This document shows positions 1 through 8,249 of a DNA stretch of 64,000 bases, one piece after another (the stretch's first letter is position 1; each line of letters begins with the position of its first letter). The position numbers and the translations under genes are program-made. Under the pieces are notes generated by a model. That model was not told the DNA's origin. It worked only from the letters and a program-made list of their open reading frames with translations, and searched no databases. The DNA is from Candidatus Onthovicinus excrementipullorum (GTDB lineage Bacteria; Bacillota; Clostridia; Oscillospirales; Acutalibacteraceae): NCBI GenBank assembly GCA_018712345.1, contig DVHG01000010.1, positions 186,001-250,000 on the forward strand, read 5' to 3'.

Positions 1-277
1 CATGAGCGCCGTATTGATGAGGGCGGTAACAGTCGATAATGGCGATGTCCCCCGCGTTTGCCGCCCGTTCTTCGCCATCCGTACGCAGGGTCAGGCTGCC
101 GGATAGCACACCTGCAATCAGGATGCTCTCATCCCGCCCGCGGCAGACCTGATAGCCGTCCTCACAGTAAAAATGGCCGCAGGAGAGGGGATAATACAGT
201 GTTTCCGCCGCCAGGGCGGACGGCGTGGAAAAGAAAATATCCGACTGTGGGAATACACCCGGGATGGAATGAAGCAT
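1..277 (-). CDS. AraC-family transcriptional regulator, N-terminal part (cut by window edge)
   Basis: The reverse strand from the ATG at 277 reads openly to the window edge, giving the first 92 residues. They look like the cupin-like sensing domain of an AraC regulator: a CGHFYC stretch, then GVLSGSLTLRTDGEE, then AGDIAIIDCYRPHQY, the pattern of a sugar-binding barrel followed by the PHxY-type strand. The C-terminal DNA-binding domain lies outside the window. An AAGGGCGA-like ribosome site stands just before the start. The gene diverges from the GH2 glycosidase at 442, so it probably controls that gene in response to a carbohydrate. The family call rests on the sensing domain alone. Confidence 0.72.
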   Translation of the reverse strand, partial: MLHSIPGVFPQSDIFFSTPSALAAETLYYPLSCGHFYCEDGYQVCRGRDESILIAGVLSGSLTLRTDGEERAANAGDIAIIDCYRPHQYGAH

Positions 278-331
278 GAAATCTCGCCCTTTTTAAAATA
301 GGATATGACAGTTTTTTCATCTGATTTGACA

Positions 332-360
332 TTGAACTGCCTGTAATTTCAGTATATATT
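332..360 (+). promoter_or_regulatory. Probable sigma-A promoter of the GH2 gene
   Basis: TTGAAC at 332-337 and TATATT at 355-360 are 17 bases apart, inside the 164-base divergent region between the AraC gene and the glycosidase. A TTGACA at 326-331 is too far from this -10 to pair with it. Confidence 0.45.
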
Positions 361-441
361 ATGGATAAAACCCAGTCAATAAAAAATTGAAATCAACAGT
401 TTATATTCCTGAAACATCGGACGGAAAAGGAGATGGATATC

Positions 442-2064
442 ATGCAGAAGATTATTTTAAATCCGTGGGAGCTGTCAATTGAGCCCCTGGATTATCGGGA
501 GACGGTCCAGGTCCCGTACACGTGGAATGTGTGCGAACAGACACAGGATTACCGGGGGAAGGCCCGCTACACCACAAAAATTAAATTGACGGAGGAGCAG
601 CGGGGCCGGCGGCTGTTCCTTCGCTTTGGGGCGGTGTATCACTCGGCGGCCGTCTTTGTCAACGGGCGTCCCGCCGGAGAGCACCGGGGTTCCGGATACA
701 CGCCGTTTGAGTTTGAGATCACGGATCTTATTGCCTTTGGGCAGGAGAATGAGATCTGCGTGGAGGCGGACAATCAGCCCAGCGACCGTTCGCTCCCAAA
801 TCTCAAGAGTTTTGACTGGGCGGATGACGGCGGGATCATCCGCGAGGCTTCGCTTGTGCTTTATGCACCGGAGGAGATCAAGAAGGTGTTAATCACGCCG
901 GAGATCGATCAAATCCGCAAGGGAACTGCCTCCGGAAGATTAAAGCTGTCCGTCTTTTACGCGGACGGACGCCGGGACGGAACGGCAGAGGCCGTCCTTA
1001 CAGAATATCGGACGGGGAGAGAAGTGCTGCGCTTCTCCTGTGCTGTGCACGGAAACCGGGCGGAAGCGGCCTTTGACGGGCTGCAAACGTGGGATTTTGA
1101 CCACCCGAACCTGTATATGCTGGAGCTGCGCGCCGGGGAATACGTCTTTTCTCAGCGCTTCGGTGTCCGGAAGATCGAAGTCTCCGGGAGGCAGATTTTA
1201 CTGAACGGGGAATCGGTTTTTCTCACGGGCTGCGAGTGGATGCCGGGCTCCCATCCCGATTACGGGATGGCTGAGCCGCTTGAGCACAGTATCCAATGCC
1301 TGCGCCAACTGAAGGAGAGCGGGTGCCGCTTCACCCGCTTTCACTGGCAGCAGGACGAAAAAATCATGGACTGGTGCGATGAGAACGGCCTGCTGGTTCA
1401 GGAGGAAATCCCCTACTGGGGAGCGCCCGGCAAGGTTGGTCCGGCGGAGACGGAGATTGCCAAACGTCAGGCCGATGAGATGGTTGCCGCGCACTATAAC
1501 CACCCGTCCATCATCTTTTGGGGCGTGGGGAACGAGCTGAACGGTTACGCACGCCAGACGATCCGGTATGTGGATCAGATGGTGCGGTATTTTAAGGCCA
1601 AGGACCCCACCCGGCTGGTCAATTATGTGTCCAACTCTTTGGGATATCCGGGAAAACGCTGGCACGATGAGGCGACCCTGCACGGCGATATCGCCATGTG
1701 GAATGAGTACCTGGGGCTGTGGCAGCCGTGCAGGGATATCGAAAAGCGCCTGCGTGCAACGGCCAGAAAGTGCAAAAACAGGCCGTTGGTAATTACGGAG
1801 TTTGGGTTGTGCGAACCGCACTTTTCCGGCGGAGATGAGCGGCGCTGTAAAATCCTCACTTCACGCCTGAAATTGTATCGGGAAATTGAAAATATTCGCG
1901 GGTATGTCTGGTTTTCCCTCAATGATTACAGAACCCATGTGGGGGAGTCCGGCTCCGGGCGATACCGCTGCCGGATCCACGGCTCCGTCGACCTGTACGG
2001 CGCGGAAAAGCCGTCCTACCGTCTGCTATGTGCGGAGAACGCAAAGACCAATCAAATGAAATAG
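442..2064 (+). CDS. Glycoside hydrolase family 2 enzyme (beta-glucuronidase/beta-galactosidase type)
   Basis: A 540-residue cytoplasmic enzyme without a signal peptide. The order is typical of GH2: jelly-roll sugar-binding domain (about residues 20-140, with VFVNGRPAGEHRGSGYTPFE), an immunoglobulin-like domain, then a TIM barrel from about 240. The barrel carries FWGVGNELN (acid/base Glu after Asn) and VITEFGL (nucleophile Glu). It lacks the C-terminal extension of LacZ, and the Asn-x-Lys carboxylate-binding motif of true beta-glucuronidases was not found, so the substrate is open. The start is the second in-frame ATG: AAAAGGAG at 425-432 is 9 bases from 442 but touches the upstream ATG at 433. 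The divergent AraC gene is the likely regulator. A hairpin terminator follows. Confidence 0.88.
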   Translation: MQKIILNPWELSIEPLDYRETVQVPYTWNVCEQTQDYRGKARYTTKIKLTEEQRGRRLFLRFGAVYHSAAVFVNGRPAGEHRGSGYTPFEFEITDLIAFGQENEICVEADNQPSDRSLPNLKSFDWADDGGIIREASLVLYAPEEIKKVLITPEIDQIRKGTASGRLKLSVFYADGRRDGTAEAVLTEYRTGREVLRFSCAVHGNRAEAAFDGLQTWDFDHPNLYMLELRAGEYVFSQRFGVRKIEVSGRQILLNGESVFLTGCEWMPGSHPDYGMAEPLEHSIQCLRQLKESGCRFTRFHWQQDEKIMDWCDENGLLVQEEIPYWGAPGKVGPAETEIAKRQADEMVAAHYNHPSIIFWGVGNELNGYARQTIRYVDQMVRYFKAKDPTRLVNYVSNSLGYPGKRWHDEATLHGDIAMWNEYLGLWQPCRDIEKRLRATARKCKNRPLVITEFGLCEPHFSGGDERRCKILTSRLKLYREIENIRGYVWFSLNDYRTHVGESGSGRYRCRIHGSVDLYGAEKPSYRLLCAENAKTNQMK

Positions 2065-2074
2065 TGTCACCAAA

Positions 2075-2110
2075 AGGGCCGTCTTCCCCGCTGTTGGGAA
2101 AGGCGGCCCT
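2075..2110 (+). terminator. Hairpin terminator after the GH2 gene
   Basis: AGGGCCG and CGGCCCT arms with a secondary TTCCC/GGGAA pairing form a stable hairpin 11 bases after the stop codon. The T-run after it is weak. Confidence 0.55.
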
Positions 2111-2220
2111 CATCTTATCGAAAAAGTGTACTTTAGGGTTCCCCTGGGTAAGGGGCGATCCACCTTTGCAGAGAAATGCCTGCGAGGGAGGAACTAAAAA
2201 AGTCTGTACAAACTGATCCG

Positions 2221-2357
2221 GGTTCCCCTCGAGGGGAAGCTGTCGCCGTAAGGCGACTGATGAGGTGGAAAGCCAGCGTTTTACAGGAACTCGGCATAAA
2301 CCACAGGAACCACCTCATCCACCGCAAGCGGTCCCCCTTCCCCTCGAGGGGAAGGCT
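2221..2357. repeat. Palindromic MITE/REP-like element, copy A
   Basis: The copy is bounded by TTCCCCTCGAGGGGAAG palindromes at both ends. Inside, GATGAGGTGG (2259-2268) is matched by its complement CCACCTCATC (2310-2319), around a core with GGAACTCGGCATAAACC. It has no open frame that resembles a protein. A second copy of the core lies about 296 bases downstream. With copy B it fills the 846-base gene-free stretch 2065-2910. Confidence 0.6.
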
Positions 2358-2470
2358 TATAAAGGCCTGTACAAATTAATGCTGGCTTCCCCTTGAGGGC
2401 GATTCCCCTGTTAGGAAATTGTTTTGCACAAGGGAGATTTGGTCGTACAAACCCCCGCTCCGCACGTTAT

Positions 2471-2640
2471 GGCTTCCCCTTGAGGGTAATTCCCCTGTCA
2501 GGGGAAATGTCCGCGGAGCGGACAAAAGGGTCCCGCCTGCGGAGCAGGAGCTGACTGATGAGGTGGAAGGCCAGCGGATCACGGGAACTCGGCATAAACC
2601 GCAGAAACCATCTCATCCTCGTCGTCGCGGACTGCATATC
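2471..2640. repeat. Palindromic MITE/REP-like element, copy B (diverged)
   Basis: CTGATGAGGTGGAA (from 2555), the GCCAGCG block and GGAACTCGGCATAAACC (about 2583-2600) repeat copy A. They end in the slightly decayed complement CCATCTCATC. The flank has a CCCCTTGAGGGTAATTCCCC variant of the terminal palindrome and a TCCGCGGAGCGGA hairpin. From 2640 to 2840 no further gene or element is recognisable. Confidence 0.5.
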
Positions 2641-2847
2641 ATTGCTCACTTATTCCGTCGTTCCCCTCTCCGCAAAAAATCTTGCTCGGCTCACCCGATC
2701 GGTCGTAAACGCCCTCGCGACAGTTCGCTCTCGCTACCAATTTTTTAGCGGTATCGCCTCGTCCCATTCCTCCAGGGGAAGGCCTTTTTCTGTGGTGCTG
2801 CGCGCCGTCTTTTGAAAATACCCATGAAAATCTTGGGATAAATTATC

Positions 2848-2890
2848 TTGACATCCTATCTATTTGTATTATAATAAATAATACAAATAG
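2848..2890 (+). promoter_or_regulatory. Promoter with perfect 13-base palindromic operator for the GntR gene
   Basis: TTGACA (2848-2853) and TATAAT (2870-2875) are 16 bases apart. CTATTTGTATTAT (2860-2872) and its exact complement ATAATACAAATAG (2878-2890) flank a 5-base spacer over the -10. This is where an autoregulating YtrA-type repressor would be expected to bind. Confidence 0.8.
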
Positions 2891-2910
2891 ACTTTAGGGG
2901 AAAGGCGGCG

Positions 2911-3306
2911 ATGAACTTGCGTCTGGAGATTGATCTGACAAGCGATGTTCCGATTTACCGGCAGATTCGCAACCAGATTGTACGCGGTGCGGCGACAGGC
3001 GCGCTTGCCCCGGGCGAGCAGATGCCCACGGTGCGGCAGCTCGCCGCAGACCTTGGGGTAAATCCCATGACCGTTAATAAAGCATACACGCAGTTAAAGG
3101 CTGAGGGGCTGCTTATCATGAATCGCCGGCGGGGCGCGCGGCTCTGTGACATCGCGGCGCGCCGGACTTTGCCGGATGAGGCATTTGACCGCAGAGCTTC
3201 CCAGCTACTTGCCGAAGCCCGCGCGCGCGGTATTTCCAAACAGGCGCTGCTTGTCCGGATTTCCGAACTGGCGGACGATTTATATGAGAGTGAGGAGGGA
3301 TCCTGA
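2911..3306 (+). CDS. GntR-family transcriptional regulator, YtrA subfamily
   Basis: A 131-residue protein with a winged helix of GntR type (residues 10-77: PIYRQIRNQIVRGA, then GEQMPTVRQLAADLGVNPMT and a GLLIMNRRRGARL wing). A short C-terminal helical tail replaces a large ligand domain, as in the YtrA group. Such proteins usually repress their own operon. The gene is first in an operon with the membrane protein at 3306, whose ATG overlaps its TGA. The operator over its promoter supports autorepression. The start follows AGGGGAAAGG. Confidence 0.88.
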   Translation: MNLRLEIDLTSDVPIYRQIRNQIVRGAATGALAPGEQMPTVRQLAADLGVNPMTVNKAYTQLKAEGLLIMNRRRGARLCDIAARRTLPDEAFDRRASQLLAEARARGISKQALLVRISELADDLYESEEGS

Positions 3307-4682
3307 TGCTCTGGATGGTGCTTGTTGTGCTCTGGATCGAATTTGCCGTAACTTTTTGTGCGGGGCTTGTCTCCGCCCGCCGCGGCGCACGTGTGCTCGG
3401 TGTGGCGTTTCCCGCCAATCAGGCGCATTCGCCTGAGGTGAATCGCGTGGTGCGCACGTATCAGATCCGCCTGGCGGCGGTGTTCGTTTTACTGACAGCG
3501 TCCAGCTCGCTGCTGCTTTTGCCCGCCGCTGGGGAGCGCGCGGAGCTCTGGATGCTTCTGCTCGTTGCAGTAAACCTGCTGCTGGCGGGACTTGTGCAGA
3601 ATTTTGCCCGCCGCCGTCTCCTGGCGCTGCGCGCGGAAAAGGGGTGGACCCCGCCCATGCGCAAAACCGTGTCGGCGGATTTGCAGGCGAGCCGTGACAA
3701 GGTAAAAGGTGCATTGTCCCCGGCGTATGTCTGGGTGTGTTTTGCGTTGAGCTTTTTGCCTGCCGCAGTCCTGCTCGCCGTTCCGAGCCTGCGTGCGGAT
3801 TTCCCGCTGCCCTTCGCTTTTCTCGGGCCGGTCTGCCAGCTTTTCACTGTTTTCATGTATTATCAGATGCGCAGCCTGCCCGTCCGTACACAGGGGGAGG
3901 ACACCGACGCACGAACGGAATTTGCACAGAAGAGCATCCGTGTCTACACGGTGAGCGCCGTCGTGGTAGCGGTGAGTATGCTGGTGTTTTGGCTGGTGTT
4001 CAGCCTGTCAACCGCCGTACTGAAAAACATCTATGTCGGACTGGGGGCGGCTGTGCTGATGTTTGCCGCCGATATCGCCGCCGCATTCTGGCAGCAGAAA
4101 AGGGTGCGGAAGCTGGAGGAGTCCTATATGGATGTGCGTGCTGCGGAGGACCCGGCGCCTGAGGCGGAGTGGAAGTGGGGCTGCTACTATAACCCCGCCG
4201 ACCCGCGCATCTTTGTTCCCAAGCCCGTTGAGAGCCTCGGCTGGACGCTGAATATCGGCAGGCCGGCAGGCAAGGCGATCATGATCGGAATACTCGCGCT
4301 TGTCGCCGCCATAGTCGTGGCCTTTGTCGGAATGGCCAATTTGGACTTTTCCGTGACCGTTGCGGAGACGCAGCTTGAAATGGACGCGCCGTTTTACGAT
4401 CTGACCGTCGAGCGCGGGCAGGTGGAGTCGGCGGAGCTTGTTCAGTCGCTGCCAGCAAACGGCACGCGCACCAACGGCTACGGCGGCATTTCAAAAAGCT
4501 ATGGCCATTTCAAATTTGACGGATACGGCGCGTGCATGATGTATGTTTATAACGATACAGACGTCTATGTGCAGCTGCGTCTGACGGGGGAGGACCCCGC
4601 CTATGTGTTCCTCAACGCCGAAACCGAAGCGGAGACCGAGGAACTGTACGCGCAGATCCGGCAGTGGCTTGCGGTCGAGTGA
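3306..4682 (+). CDS. Multi-pass membrane protein with DUF5808-like motif
   Basis: A 458-residue protein with hydrophobic segments near residues 1-20, 55-72, 77-95, 140-160, 165-185, 215-235, 240-260 and 325-350. Between the last two lies WGCYYNPADPRIFVPK, followed by GWTLNIGRP. This is the YxNPxDPRxFVPK pattern of the DUF5808 segment found in GntR/YtrA-associated membrane proteins. The final 100 residues are predicted to be outside or luminal. Translation is coupled to the GntR gene (ATG overlaps TGA). The function is unknown; the operon suggests an envelope-stress or antimicrobial-response role. A strong bidirectional terminator follows. Confidence 0.7.
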   Translation: MLWMVLVVLWIEFAVTFCAGLVSARRGARVLGVAFPANQAHSPEVNRVVRTYQIRLAAVFVLLTASSSLLLLPAAGERAELWMLLLVAVNLLLAGLVQNFARRRLLALRAEKGWTPPMRKTVSADLQASRDKVKGALSPAYVWVCFALSFLPAAVLLAVPSLRADFPLPFAFLGPVCQLFTVFMYYQMRSLPVRTQGEDTDARTEFAQKSIRVYTVSAVVVAVSMLVFWLVFSLSTAVLKNIYVGLGAAVLMFAADIAAAFWQQKRVRKLEESYMDVRAAEDPAPEAEWKWGCYYNPADPRIFVPKPVESLGWTLNIGRPAGKAIMIGILALVAAIVVAFVGMANLDFSVTVAETQLEMDAPFYDLTVERGQVESAELVQSLPANGTRTNGYGGISKSYGHFKFDGYGACMMYVYNDTDVYVQLRLTGEDPAYVFLNAETEAETEELYAQIRQWLAVE

Positions 4683-4732
4683 ACCGGCGACTTGTGAATC
4701 GGAACTTTATAAATGGATCGCTCAAATACAAA

Positions 4733-4760
4733 AAGGCCGCTCTACCGAAAGAGCGGCCTT
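4733..4760. terminator. Bidirectional intrinsic terminator
   Basis: AAGGCCGCTCT and AGAGCGGCCTT form an 11-base-pair perfect stem with a 6-base loop, A-rich before and T-rich after. It serves the convergent genes ending at 4682 and 4776. Confidence 0.85.
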
Positions 4761-4775
4761 GAGTTTTTATTGCCA

Positions 4776-5492
4776 TCAGTCCTCCACGATCCGGTCGGGC
4801 GGGTTCGGCGCGCCCTTGGCATACAGGGCTTTATGCGCGGCGCGGCGCGCTTTCCGGTTCCGGCCGATCAGTCCGATCCGCTGGAACATGGTGCCAAAGG
4901 CGCCCACCACGGTGCCGCACACGCCGCAGATCACATCCGTCATGGTGTCCATCAGCCCGGCGTTGCTGAACAGGGAAGAGCACTGCATGTTCGTCCCGCC
5001 GAAGGTATCCACCAGAAATTCATAGATCTCCCACAGGCAGGCCACCCCCGCGCCCGTCATCAGCGCAAAGGCGACGCTCATGAGCACATCCGGCGGGCGG
5101 CTGTCGCGTTGAAAGACAAAGGTGAGGTCATAGGCGAACCAGGCCGTCAGAATGCCGGAGGCAATGTGCATTACTAAATCGTAGGGCCCGATAAAGTTGT
5201 AGAAGCCGGCGAACTGCCCGAGCACGGCCGCAAAGACGATAAAGAGGTTCAGCGCCGTCTGCGCCTGATATTTGACCTTCCCAATCGGGGCAAAGTAGCC
5301 GAAGAACTGGAACATGTCCCACAGGTGGGTGAACGCGATGCAGAACATCACCTGGACAAAGGTCATGCCGAACCCCTCAAGCACGAGGGAGGCGATTCCC
5401 CACGCCCATAAAACAGCGCGGGTGGCCCACCAGATCACGCGGTGGAGCATCGGCGGTTTGGTGAGCACATCGTAGAGTTTCATATGCCTCAT
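4776..5492 (-). CDS. Integral membrane protein, DUF2238/YjdF-like
   Basis: A 238-residue protein with about six membrane segments. A DLVMHIASGIL segment, a CLWEIYEFLVD segment and a DTMTDVICGVCGTVVGAF segment mark it as a relative of the YjdF-like family, which has conserved HxxSG, WExxE and DTxxD motifs. The window holds a paralogue at 42741. GGAAGGA lies 10 bases before the ATG at 5492; an alternative ATG is 3 codons inside. The function is unknown. It stands alone between a terminator and a divergent gene. Confidence 0.6.
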   Translation of the reverse strand: MRHMKLYDVLTKPPMLHRVIWWATRAVLWAWGIASLVLEGFGMTFVQVMFCIAFTHLWDMFQFFGYFAPIGKVKYQAQTALNLFIVFAAVLGQFAGFYNFIGPYDLVMHIASGILTAWFAYDLTFVFQRDSRPPDVLMSVAFALMTGAGVACLWEIYEFLVDTFGGTNMQCSSLFSNAGLMDTMTDVICGVCGTVVGAFGTMFQRIGLIGRNRKARRAAHKALYAKGAPNPPDRIVED

Positions 5493-5605
5493 GAAAATAC
5501 AGTCCTTCCGGTTCAGATCGGGTCGGAAAATCGCGAAATACGATAAAATGATACCAGATTATCGCCGCCCGGTCAACAGGAGAATCCCGCCGGGCCTTTT
5601 TAGGA

Positions 5606-5635
5606 TTGCGGCAGGTGGGGATTTTATTGTATAAT
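5606..5635 (+). promoter_or_regulatory. Probable promoter of the dehydratase gene
   Basis: TTGCGG (5606-5611) and TATAAT (5630-5635) are 18 bases apart, about 50 bases before the chosen start. Confidence 0.5.
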
Positions 5636-5686
5636 GTCCCTGAAAAGAGACTGTGCTGCGCATTTGTACGGCAGGAGATGATTTTG

Positions 5687-6724
5687 ATGAGGACCTATCT
5701 GATCACGGGAGGCGCCGGCTTTATCGGCTCAAACTTTATCCGCTTGCTGCTGCGGGAGGAGCCGTCCGCCCGGGTGATCAATCTCGACAGCCTGACCTAT
5801 GCCGGGAGCCTGAAAAATCTCGGCGAGGCCGCGCAGGATCCCCGCCACGTCTTTGTCCGGGGAGACATCTGTGACCGGGCGCTTGTCACGCACCTTTTCG
5901 CGGAAAATGAGATTGACTGCGTTGTCAACTTTGCGGCGGAGAGCTCTGTGGACAGGAGCATTTCCGATCCGCAACCCTTTGTCCGGACCAATGTGCTCGG
6001 TACGGCTGTGCTGCTCGACTGTGCCCGCGTGGCCTGGGAGGAGGGGGGCTCCTACCGGCCAGAAGTCCGGTTTATCCAGATCTCCACGGACGAGGTCTAT
6101 GGCTCCCTCGGCGCGTCGGGGTATTTCACGGAGCAGATGCTGCTGCGCCCGCGCAATCCCTATTCCGCCAGCAAGGCGGCGGCCGATCAGCTTGCATACG
6201 CCTGCTTTGCCACCTACGGCCTGCCGGTGAACATCACCCGCTGTACCAATAATTACGGCCCGTGCCAGCATACCGAAAAACTGATCCCCCTCACCGTGAG
6301 CCGCGCTTTGGAACACCGGGAGATCCCGGTCTACGGGGACGGGATGCAGGTGCGTGACTGGCTCTATGTGGAGGACCACTGCCGCGCGGTCCTGCGGGTG
6401 CTGCGGGGCGGCACGCCGGGGGAGATCTATAACATCGGCGGCCACTGCGAGCGGCGGAATCTGGAGGTGATCCGGGCCGTCCTCGCCTGTCTCCGGGCGC
6501 ACTCGGCGTGTGCTGGCGGGGAGGAGCTGATCCGCCATGTTGCGGACCGAAAAGGGCATGACAGGCGCTATGGGATCGACCCGCGCAAGCTTGAGGAGGA
6601 GCTCGGGTGGCGTCCGCAGGTCCCCTTTGAGGAGGGGCTTGCCCGGACGCTGGAATGGTATCTGGATCACCGTGATCGTCTGGCGGACAGTGCGCCGCCC
6701 GCTGAAGAAAAAACGAGGCCTTGA
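5687..6724 (+). CDS. rfbB: dTDP-glucose 4,6-dehydratase
   Basis: A 345-residue extended short-chain dehydrogenase that converts dTDP-glucose to dTDP-4-keto-6-deoxyglucose for rhamnose or other deoxysugars. It shows the NAD site GGAGFIGSN near the N-terminus, INLDSLTYAGSLKNL, the catalytic STDEVYG triplet, the YSASK (YxxxK) pair, and RCTNNYGP and GMQVRDWLYVEDH typical of RmlB. Its length is normal. The start is the ATG at 5687, with AGGAG 9 bases upstream; the frame extends to 5606 but that lies inside the promoter. The other rml genes (rmlA, C, D) are not adjacent, so the pathway must be completed elsewhere. Confidence 0.92.
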   Translation: MRTYLITGGAGFIGSNFIRLLLREEPSARVINLDSLTYAGSLKNLGEAAQDPRHVFVRGDICDRALVTHLFAENEIDCVVNFAAESSVDRSISDPQPFVRTNVLGTAVLLDCARVAWEEGGSYRPEVRFIQISTDEVYGSLGASGYFTEQMLLRPRNPYSASKAAADQLAYACFATYGLPVNITRCTNNYGPCQHTEKLIPLTVSRALEHREIPVYGDGMQVRDWLYVEDHCRAVLRVLRGGTPGEIYNIGGHCERRNLEVIRAVLACLRAHSACAGGEELIRHVADRKGHDRRYGIDPRKLEEELGWRPQVPFEEGLARTLEWYLDHRDRLADSAPPAEEKTRP

Positions 6725-6740
6725 GCGCCCCGTACAGAAT

Positions 6741-6766
6741 AAAAGCACCGGAAAACCGGTGCTTTT
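6741..6766. terminator. Bidirectional intrinsic terminator
   Basis: AAAAGCACCGG and CCGGTGCTTTT form an 11-base-pair stem with an AAAA loop between the convergent genes ending at 6724 and 6784. Confidence 0.88.
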
Positions 6767-6783
6767 GATGCCTGATCTGTGGA

Positions 6784-7497
6784 TCAGCCCGCCTTCCCGA
6801 GGATCTCGAGCGGATCGGTCAGTTTTCCGTCGCTGCGGATTTCCAGGTGGAGATGACTCTCCTCCGACGCCTCACATGGGACGGTTCCGACCCTGCCGAT
6901 GACATCCCCGGCGGCCACTTCCTTCCCCTCGGAGACGGTGGGGTTCTGCGCCAGACCGCAGTAGCGCGCCACGATGCCGTTTCCATGGTCGATTTCAATC
7001 ACCACGCCGTACATTTCATCGGTCCGCACGCTCTTGACCGTTCCCGCACTGATCGCCTTGACCTCGGTGTTCGCCGCGCCCTTAAAGTCGATCCCGGTGT
7101 GGACGCGCCAGTCGTCCATGGTCTTGGAATAGACCATTTCGCCGTTGCTGTAATCCATGGAGATCTCCTCCCCCAGCGGGAGCATGAAGGCTGTGCTTTT
7201 TTCCTCCTGCTTGGGGGCTTCGGTCTGCGGCTGTGTTTCGGCGGGCGCCTGTGTCTCCGCACGCGTGTCTGGCACATCCGTGGCGGGGACGTTCGCCTGC
7301 TGATCGCCCCAGTTTACATCCGGCTCATTTTGGCCGTCCGCCACATAGGGGGCCTCGGGCTCGGGTTCGGAGTTGAGCCGTACGGCCGTGTAGGCAGATG
7401 CGCCCACCGCCAGCAGACAGAATGCGAGAGCGATATAGAAACCTTTGCCGGAGAGGAATTTTTGTATTTTGGAAGACGTTTTTTTGTTCTGTACCAT
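6784..7497 (-). CDS. SpoIIQ-like M23 family endopeptidase
   Basis: A 237-residue protein with one N-terminal membrane anchor (about 19-37), a Pro/Glu/Gln-rich linker (43-100) and a C-terminal LytM/M23 domain. The zinc and catalytic residues are present: His133 and Asp137 in HTGID, and His215 and His217 in SHLHLE. The layout and the DWRVHTGIDFKG stretch match SpoIIQ, the forespore partner of SpoIIIAH in engulfment. Unlike the inactive Bacillus subtilis SpoIIQ, the metal site looks complete, as in clostridial versions. It could instead be a general anchored cell-wall hydrolase. No spoIII genes are nearby. Confidence 0.75.
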   Translation of the reverse strand: MVQNKKTSSKIQKFLSGKGFYIALAFCLLAVGASAYTAVRLNSEPEPEAPYVADGQNEPDVNWGDQQANVPATDVPDTRAETQAPAETQPQTEAPKQEEKSTAFMLPLGEEISMDYSNGEMVYSKTMDDWRVHTGIDFKGAANTEVKAISAGTVKSVRTDEMYGVVIEIDHGNGIVARYCGLAQNPTVSEGKEVAAGDVIGRVGTVPCEASEESHLHLEIRSDGKLTDPLEILGKAG

Positions 7498-7620
7498 CTG
7501 TGTACACCTCCGCCATTATATTGGCCGGTTTCATCGCGCATTATTCAGCTGCGGACGTTTTTTTGAATCCCCCTGACACGTTGGGACAAATTAAACTTTG
7601 AATCAATGCGGTATTGTGAT

Positions 7621-8131
7621 ATAATAACCTCACAGAACAGCACTAAATCAAAGATTTAGGCTGTTCTGGAGAACATTGTTATATTCCCGCTCGCACTTTT
7701 GCGCTCGCGGAGATATTATAATAACCTCACGGAACACCAACAAAATCAAAGATTTTGGGTGTTCCGGAGAACACTGTTACGCGGGATCAGCCGGGCTGAT
7801 GCCCTCATCCGCCTTGCGGCGGAACGCTGAAGCGTCTGATTCGCGTAATAATAACCTCACGGAACAGAACCAAATCAGAGATTTGGACTGTTCCGGAGAA
7901 CATTGTAACATGCCCACTCGCATATCCGCGCTCGCGGAGATGTTATAATAACCTCACGGAACTCGCTGCAAAGCCGGAGATTTAGGCTGTTCTGGAGAAC
8001 ATTGTTACGCTGGATCAGCCGGGCTGATGCCCTCATCCGCCTTGCGGCGGAACGCTGAAGCGTCTGATCCGCGTAATAATAACCTCACTTAATAGAACCA
8101 AAGATTTGGACTGTTCCAGAGAACATCGTTA
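7621..8131. repeat. Two-level tandem repeat (five hairpin units with two alternating spacers)
   Basis: Five units start with ATAATAACCTCAC at 7621, 7718, 7848, 7945 and 8076. Each contains an imperfect hairpin (GGAACA with its complement around an AAATC..GATTT core) and ends in GGAGAACATTGTTA or a near variant. The steps are 97, 130, 97 and 131 bases. Odd gaps hold a CCCGCTCGC..GCGCTCGCGGAG spacer; even gaps hold a GATCAGCCGGGCTGATG plus CCTCATCCGCCTTGCGGCGG spacer. So a block of about 227 bases has been duplicated, followed by one extra unit. No protein-like frame is present. The stretch from 7498 to 8249 has no gene. Confidence 0.85.
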
Positions 8132-8249
8132 CCCAATTTGGGGTTGATGCCTCACGCGCGGGAGAGGGATATTATTGATAGAATAAACGTCTCGTACAAT
8201 CCAGTCGGGGTATGGATCGGATTTTGTCCAAAAACGGAGGGTGTTTTAT

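Noticed and set aside
433-441. Upstream ATG as start of the GH2 gene
   Set aside because: The ribosome site touches this ATG. The next in-frame ATG has proper spacing.
2113-2820. Small open frames inside the 2.1-2.85 kb repeat block
   Set aside because: They follow palindromic repeats, have no ribosome sites and show no protein-like composition.
7621-8131. Possible CRISPR array
   Set aside because: The units are longer and imperfect, the spacers repeat in two types instead of being unique, and no cas gene is near.
8132-8249. Possible tetrahydrofolate riboswitch before fhs
   Set aside because: The conserved folate-aptamer blocks were not found in the leader.
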